From positions 5,747-14,725 of the forward strand of contig MFFY01000008.1 in assembly GCA_001778055.1 (NCBI GenBank): a stretch of 8,979 bases of DNA, given 5' to 3'. This stretch comes from Candidatus Falkowbacteria bacterium RIFCSPLOWO2_12_FULL_45_13 (GTDB lineage Bacteria; Patescibacteriota; Patescibacteriia; Patescibacteriales; GWC2-42-12). Position 1 is the stretch's first letter. Every line of letters starts with the position of its first letter. Below, piece by piece: positions 5,796 to 8,979 of this stretch. Under the pieces are notes generated by a model. That model worked only from the letters and a program-made list of their open reading frames with translations. It made no database searches and was not told the DNA's origin. The position numbers were made by a program, and so were the translations under genes.

Positions 5796-6137
5796 ATGAA
5801 AATAATTGAGAGCGAAATTACCATTAGCGAATTGAAAATCATGGCTGAAAAAATGTTCGGTAATTTGGTCAAGGCCGTGGTTGATATTGACAAAGGCCTA
5901 ATGGCGGTTGACGCCGAGCTGCATGCCGACGAAGAGGCTATTTTGATTGAGCACGGCTCAAAGCAAAAGGATCTGTGGGGGATTAATTTGTATCCTCAAC
6001 TTACGGGCGAGGATTTTATTGAGTTTGATTCAATGATTAATTTAAGACCGTCGCAAGGCAATTTAACTCGCTCCGTGGAGAATGAAGAAATTCGAAAAAA
6101 AATAAAGATTGTAGTCAATAGATTAATTAAAAGATGA
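5796..6137 (+). CDS. DUF5674-like protein
   Basis: From the ATG at 5796 the product has 113 residues. Its pattern, with MAEKMFGNLVKAVVDIDKG, then ELHADEEAILIEHGSKQ, DLWGINLYP, FDSMINLRPSQGN and a C-terminal helix ending IVVNRLIKR, matches my memory of the DUF5674 family, common in Patescibacteria and of unknown function. Conserved His, Asp, Glu and Trp residues in the centre look like a binding or active site, but no reaction can be named. A TTG at 5748 could add 16 residues (beginning KNLRRVNRV); I prefer 5796 because family members begin close to MKIIxxxI. Its TGA stop overlaps the next gene's ATG by four bases (6134-6137), which suggests translational coupling. The 5705-5795 gap shows no clear site. 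Confidence 0.72.
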   Translation: MKIIESEITISELKIMAEKMFGNLVKAVVDIDKGLMAVDAELHADEEAILIEHGSKQKDLWGINLYPQLTGEDFIEFDSMINLRPSQGNLTRSVENEEIRKKIKIVVNRLIKR

Positions 6138-6460
6138 AGATCCAACATGAAAATTTAGCGGCTGGCGGCTGGGCCAAGCTGTCTTTGCCCGAGCAGTTAG
6201 CCAATATCGGCAGTGAGGTTGAGCGGGCCTTAAAATGGCAGGCCAGAGGCAACCATGATTATAGCCAAAAAGCTTTTTTTAGAAGTCTGGAGTTGTTAAG
6301 CTTATCTCTTGATGGCCAGAAAAACGGAGCCAGACTGAAAGAGTTAGCCAGACTTTACGAGGCTTTGGTTGATTATTTTCAGGGAGAAAACATTTTTTCT
6401 TCATCCGCTTCAGTCTGGCGGAAATATTTTTACGCCTTTAATTGGCTGGCCAGAAAATAA
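6134..6460 (+). CDS. Small all-helical protein of unknown function
   Basis: The 108-residue product is soluble, without signal peptide or membrane segment. It looks all-helical, with segments LSLPEQLANIGSEVERALKW, a central helix (QKAFFRSLELLSLSL), RLKELARLYEALVDYF and a C-terminal WRKYFYAFNWLARK. I recognise the overall pattern (HENL near the start, then EQLANIGSEV) from uncharacterised proteins in candidate-phylum genomes, but I cannot give a function. The start overlaps the end of the DUF5674-like gene as ATGA, and the stop lies two nt before the gatA ATG. It is thus tightly built into the gatC-to-gatA unit, which might mean a role connected with translation; that is inference from position only. 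Confidence 0.7.
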   Translation: MKIQHENLAAGGWAKLSLPEQLANIGSEVERALKWQARGNHDYSQKAFFRSLELLSLSLDGQKNGARLKELARLYEALVDYFQGENIFSSSASVWRKYFYAFNWLARK

Positions 6461-6462
6461 TT

Positions 6463-8019
6463 ATGGGATTAAACACGTTTACCATAAAACAAGCCGGCAA
6501 AATGCTGGCTGATAAAGAAATCTCCTCGGTTGAACTGACCAAGGCCTGTTTAAAGCGGATTAAACAGGTGGACGGGCAGATTAAGGCTTGTTTAACCGTC
6601 TGCGAAAAAGAAGCGTTGGCCGAGGCCAAAGCGGCCGATGTAAAACGCGCGAAAGAGCAGGGACGCGCAGGGGCGGGCCACGATCTGCTCTTACTGGGCA
6701 TTCCGTATTTGGCCAAGGACAATATTTTGACTCGCGGCGTACGCACCACGGCCGCCTCTAAAATACTGGAAAATTATATCGCGCCTTATGACGCGACCGT
6801 AATTAGAAAACTGAAGCAAGCTGGGGCCGTGCTCTTGGGCAAAACCAATCTGGATGAATTCGCCCATGGCGCGTCCACGGAAAATAGCGCTTTTGGCCCA
6901 AGCCATAACCCCTGGGACTTAGATAGAGTGCCCGGCGGTTCTTCGGGCGGCAATGCCGCGGCCGTGGCCGCGGATATGTGTTTATTTGCCCTGGGCACGG
7001 ACACGGGCGGCTCCATCAGACAACCGGCCAGCTTTTGCGGCGTGGTCGGGCTAAAGCCGACCTATGGCCGAAGTTCGCGTTTCGGCCTGATCGCTATGAC
7101 CAGTTCAACCGATGTGCCTGGGCCTTTGACTAAGGCCGTGGAAGACGCAGCGATTGTGTTATCAGTAATTTCTGGCGCGGATAAGAATGACGCGACCACG
7201 GTGGATAAATCTCACCCTAGCCCTCTCCTGGCGAAGGAGAAGGGAAACTTAAAGGGATTGAGTATCGGCCTGCCCAAGGAGTATTTTATTGACGGCACGG
7301 ATAAGGGCGTGGCCGAAGCGCTTAACCAGGCAATTGAAGAATTTAAAAAGCTGGGCGCGAAATTTAAACAAGTGAGCCTGCCACATACTAAGTATGGCAT
7401 TCCAGTCTACTATATTATAACGCCGGCGGAGCTAAGCTCAAATTTGGCTAGGCACGATGGCATTAAATATGGTTTGAGTGTTGAAGACGGCGAAAGAGGA
7501 AAAACTGATTTAATGAGCATTTATACCAAGAGCCGAGGCCAGGGCTTTGGGCAGGAAGCCAAGAGAAGGATCATGCTGGGTACCTATGCTTTGAGCGCCG
7601 GCTATTATGACGCCTATTATCTGCAAGCGCAGAAAGTCAGAACCAAAATAAAGCAGGAAATGGATCAGGTTTTAGAAACGGTTGATTGTCTGCTTACCCC
7701 GACTTCACCGCACGCGGCGTTTAAAATCGGTCAGCAGTCCAACGATCCATTAAAAATGTATTTGGAAGACATTTTTGTGACCGGAGTCAATTTGACCGGC
7801 TTGCCGGCAATTTCTATCCCTTGCGGCTTTGACCATGGACTGCCCGTGGGCATGCAGTTAATCGGCAGGAGATTTGACGAGGCCACGCTGTTCAGGGTCG
7901 GGCAGAGTTATGAACAGGCGACCGAGTGGCATAAAATGAAGCCCTTAAATGTCATTGCGAGCGACCCCGGGCTTGACCCGGGGGAGCGAAGCAATCTCAC
8001 GCACAATTTATCTTATTAA
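6463..8019 (+). CDS. gatA: Asp/Glu-tRNA amidotransferase subunit A
   Basis: GatA is the amidase subunit of GatCAB: it hydrolyses glutamine to supply ammonia for amidating mischarged tRNA. The amidase signature is complete. Lys85 lies in LAKDNI, Ser160 (the cis-Ser) in GGSSGG, and the nucleophile Ser184 in DTGGSIRQPAS; their spacing equals that of the known Ser-cisSer-Lys triad of S. aureus GatA (Lys79, Ser154, Ser178). KTNLDEFAHGASTENSAFG and GLKPTYGRSSRFGLIAMTSS are also canonical. I start at the ATG at 6463 (518 residues), not the upstream TTG at 6442, which overlaps the preceding gene. Two repeats are read in frame: about residues 251-262 (HPSPLLAKEKGN) in a surface linker, and residues 497-518, a tail after the normal end near WHKMKPL. 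Neither touches the catalytic residues, so the enzyme is probably functional. Confidence 0.96.
   Translation: MGLNTFTIKQAGKMLADKEISSVELTKACLKRIKQVDGQIKACLTVCEKEALAEAKAADVKRAKEQGRAGAGHDLLLLGIPYLAKDNILTRGVRTTAASKILENYIAPYDATVIRKLKQAGAVLLGKTNLDEFAHGASTENSAFGPSHNPWDLDRVPGGSSGGNAAAVAADMCLFALGTDTGGSIRQPASFCGVVGLKPTYGRSSRFGLIAMTSSTDVPGPLTKAVEDAAIVLSVISGADKNDATTVDKSHPSPLLAKEKGNLKGLSIGLPKEYFIDGTDKGVAEALNQAIEEFKKLGAKFKQVSLPHTKYGIPVYYIITPAELSSNLARHDGIKYGLSVEDGERGKTDLMSIYTKSRGQGFGQEAKRRIMLGTYALSAGYYDAYYLQAQKVRTKIKQEMDQVLETVDCLLTPTSPHAAFKIGQQSNDPLKMYLEDIFVTGVNLTGLPAISIPCGFDHGLPVGMQLIGRRFDEATLFRVGQSYEQATEWHKMKPLNVIASDPGLDPGERSNLTHNLSY
7211..7245. repeat. CTCACCC...CCCTCTC palindromic repeat inside gatA
   Basis: The sequence starts CTCACCCTAG, and CCCTCTCCT at 7221-7229 pairs with AGGAGAAGGG at 7235-7244 with a one-base bulge. 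It is closely similar to the ligA segment from 2981 (CTCACCCGAA, then CCCTCTC and GGAGAGGG). The two copies are read in different reading frames, giving HPSPLLAKEK here and SPEPSLSKGE in LigA. Confidence 0.72.
7951..8000. repeat. GTCATTGCGAG...GCAATCTC repeat forming the gatA 3' end
   Basis: This member of the same family as 2449-2514 begins exactly at a codon boundary of gatA. Its ends can pair (ATTGC 7954-7958 with GCAAT 7991-7995) and its centre is a perfect hairpin, CCCCGGG (7965-7971) with CCCGGGG (7977-7983). It encodes the tail VIASDPGLDPGERSNLTH and leads to the stop at 8017. An inverted partner lies at 8059-8101. Confidence 0.85.
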
Positions 8020-8058
8020 ATCCCGCCATGATTTAATTATGATTATCCTTTACTGTTC

Positions 8059-8101
8059 GTGAGATTGCTTCGTCGCCTGATTACAGGCTCCTCGCAATGA
8101 C
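8059..8101 (-). repeat. Inverted copy of the GTCATTGCGAG repeat
   Basis: Read on the minus strand this starts GTCATTGCGAGGAGCC and ends CGAAGCAATCTCAC. The terminal 11 nt and the 14 nt at the other end are exact inverse matches to 7951-7961 and 7987-8000. The centre differs and forms its own hairpin, GCCTG (8075-8079) with CAGGC (8084-8088). It occupies most of the gatA to DsbA-like gap, ending 11 nt before the next ATG. Confidence 0.85.
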
Positions 8102-8112
8102 AATAAAATATT

Positions 8113-8796
8113 ATGTCTAAACCAAACAAAACAACTTTAATTTTAGCGACGATTTTAGTCATGGCTGGTGGCTTGCTGTTATTAACCGGCTGCAGTTTAA
8201 TTCCGCAAAATAATGGCCAAAATGGCGGCGGCATTAATGCCGGCGCGCTTAAGTCGATTGAAGCGGCTGATCACACTCTAGGCGACATCAGCGCTCCGGT
8301 AAAAATGATTGTTTATAGTGATTTTGAATGCCCTTTTTGCGCAGACTTTGCTAAAACCATGAAGCAGGTGGAAGAGAATTTTAAATATAATGCCGTCATC
8401 GCTTTTAGGCATTATCTTCTGGCCGGCCATCCGCAAGCCTTGCCGGCGGCCATGGCCAGCGAATGCGCGGCCGAGCAGGGCAAGTTTTGGGAAATGCACG
8501 ATAAATTATTCGCCGACAATGCCGCCGGCCGGATGAGTTTGGAGCAATTTAAAACCGACGCGGCCGATCTGGGGTTAGACACGGCGAAATTCAATCAATG
8601 TTTGGACAGTGAAAAGTTCAAAGATAAAGTTATCGAGCAAAAGTCCGGCGGAGACAAGGCTGGCGTAACCGGCACGCCCACGACTTTCGTTAACGGCAAC
8701 ATTTACCCGGGCGCGTATCCGTTTGAGGATTTTACCGGATCTGACGGTAAACCAGATAAGGGCATGAAGAGCGTCATCAGCGATTTATTGAGATAG
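8113..8796 (+). CDS. DsbA-family thiol-disulfide lipoprotein
   Basis: The 227-residue product has a lipoprotein signal: a basic start (MSKPNKTT), a hydrophobic stretch and the lipobox LTGC with Cys27 as the predicted lipidated residue. A Gly- and Asn-rich linker follows. The thioredoxin-like domain starts near residue 55 with LGDISAPVKMIVYSDFECPFC, giving the active site Cys73-Pro-Phe-Cys76. The helical insert spans about 106-175, and the cis-Pro loop is GVTGTPTTFVNG with Pro189. This is the pattern of the DsbA/thioredoxin_4 group, which introduces or reshuffles disulfides in exported proteins outside the cytoplasmic membrane. Two further cysteines (Cys118, Cys163) in the helical insert may form a second disulfide. 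The start has the same TAAAATATT leader as the GxxExxY gene. It lies after gatA, separated by an inverted repeat, and 11 nt before tRNA-Ser. Its direct substrate is unknown. Confidence 0.9.
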   Translation: MSKPNKTTLILATILVMAGGLLLLTGCSLIPQNNGQNGGGINAGALKSIEAADHTLGDISAPVKMIVYSDFECPFCADFAKTMKQVEENFKYNAVIAFRHYLLAGHPQALPAAMASECAAEQGKFWEMHDKLFADNAAGRMSLEQFKTDAADLGLDTAKFNQCLDSEKFKDKVIEQKSGGDKAGVTGTPTTFVNGNIYPGAYPFEDFTGSDGKPDKGMKSVISDLLR

Positions 8797-8807
8797 ATAC
8801 GGGTTTT

Positions 8808-8897
8808 GGAAGGATCGCATAGCGGTCGAGTGCGCCTGCTTGGAGAGCAGGTAGGGTGTAACAACCCTCCAGGGTTCGAATCCCTGTCCTTCCGCCA
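8808..8897 (+). tRNA. tRNA-Ser (anticodon GGA)
   Basis: The acceptor stem GGAAGGA (8808-8814) pairs with TCCTTCC (8887-8893), followed by the discriminator G and an encoded CCA (8895-8897). The anticodon stem CCTGC (8835-8839) pairs with GCAGG (8847-8851) around the loop TTGGAGA, with anticodon GGA at 8842-8844, reading UCC and UCU. A long variable arm (AGGGT with ACCCT, within 8853-8868) makes it class II, as expected for serine. The T arm is CAGGG-TTCGAAT-CCCTG (8870-8886). Confidence 0.97.
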
Positions 8898-8929
8898 ATT
8901 TTCAGAATTAGGATTTTGGGCGATTGTTG

Positions 8930-8967
8930 CCTCGCCCCGCCAAAGGCGGAGCTCGGCTTCGGCGAGG
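8930..8967. repeat. GC-rich palindrome downstream of tRNA-Ser
   Basis: CCTCGCC (8930-8936) pairs with GGCGAGG (8961-8967), and inside it CCGCC (8937-8941) pairs with GGCGG (8945-8949). The segment CCGCCAAAGGCGGA (8937-8950) differs by one base from CCGCCCAAGGCGGA at 4441-4454 inside ligA. It is followed by ATTTT, so it could also help end transcription of the tRNA, but the T run is weak. The rest of 8898-8979 shows no recognisable gene. Confidence 0.7.
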
Positions 8968-8979
8968 ATTTTGAAGGGA

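Noticed and set aside
6135..6137. Alternative genetic code with TGA read as an amino acid
   Set aside because: TGA ends the DUF5674-like gene at the expected place, immediately overlapping the next start; no gene in the window needs TGA read through.
8043..8594. Minus-strand reading frames opposite the DsbA-like gene
   Set aside because: They are mirror frames of a well-supported gene with no recognisable products; the same applies to the minus-strand frames opposite ligA, gatC and gatA.

Overview
All genes in this window lie on the plus strand and are tightly packed. The content suggests a member of the Candidate Phyla Radiation (Patescibacteria). Supporting signs are a string of small prepilin genes, a GxxExxY protein, a DUF5674-like protein beside gatC, start codons with AT-rich leaders instead of Shine-Dalgarno sequences, and many palindromic repeats. 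One gene ends in TGA (6135-6137), which fits the standard bacterial code rather than the TGA=Gly code of Gracilibacteria/SR1. The phylum assignment is inference from gene content. The longest stretch without a gene is 2443-2657 (215 nt), and it is full of repeats.

Layout. (1) 1-2442: four consecutive minor prepilin genes: GspH/FimT-like (5' end outside the window), PilV-like, PilW/GspJ-like and PilX-like. They would help prime or modify a type IV pilus or pseudopilus. No major pilin, ATPase or prepilin peptidase is present here. Two of the gaps hold near-identical ~121-nt long-hairpin elements. (2) 2443-2657: three palindromic repeats of different types. (3) 2658-4889: ligA, NAD-dependent DNA ligase, lengthened by repeat DNA read in frame at two places and with unusual residues at two normally conserved sites. 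(4) 4960-5355: a GxxExxY protein flanked by CGAAT-rich repeats. (5) 5411-8019: gatC, a DUF5674-like gene, a small unrecognised helical protein and gatA. GatC and GatA are two of the three subunits of the Asp/Glu-tRNA amidotransferase; gatB is not in the window. gatA also carries repeat DNA in frame, once internally and once as its C-terminal tail. (6) 8113-8796: a DsbA-like thiol-disulfide lipoprotein. (7) 8808-8897: tRNA-Ser(GGA) with encoded CCA, followed by another GC-rich palindrome at the window end.

The most striking feature is the repeat DNA. At least five kinds of palindromic or low-complexity repeat are present. Members of the same kinds occur both between genes and, in open frame, inside essential genes. 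The two long hairpins in the pilin region differ at three stem positions, and each change is compensated in the opposite arm.
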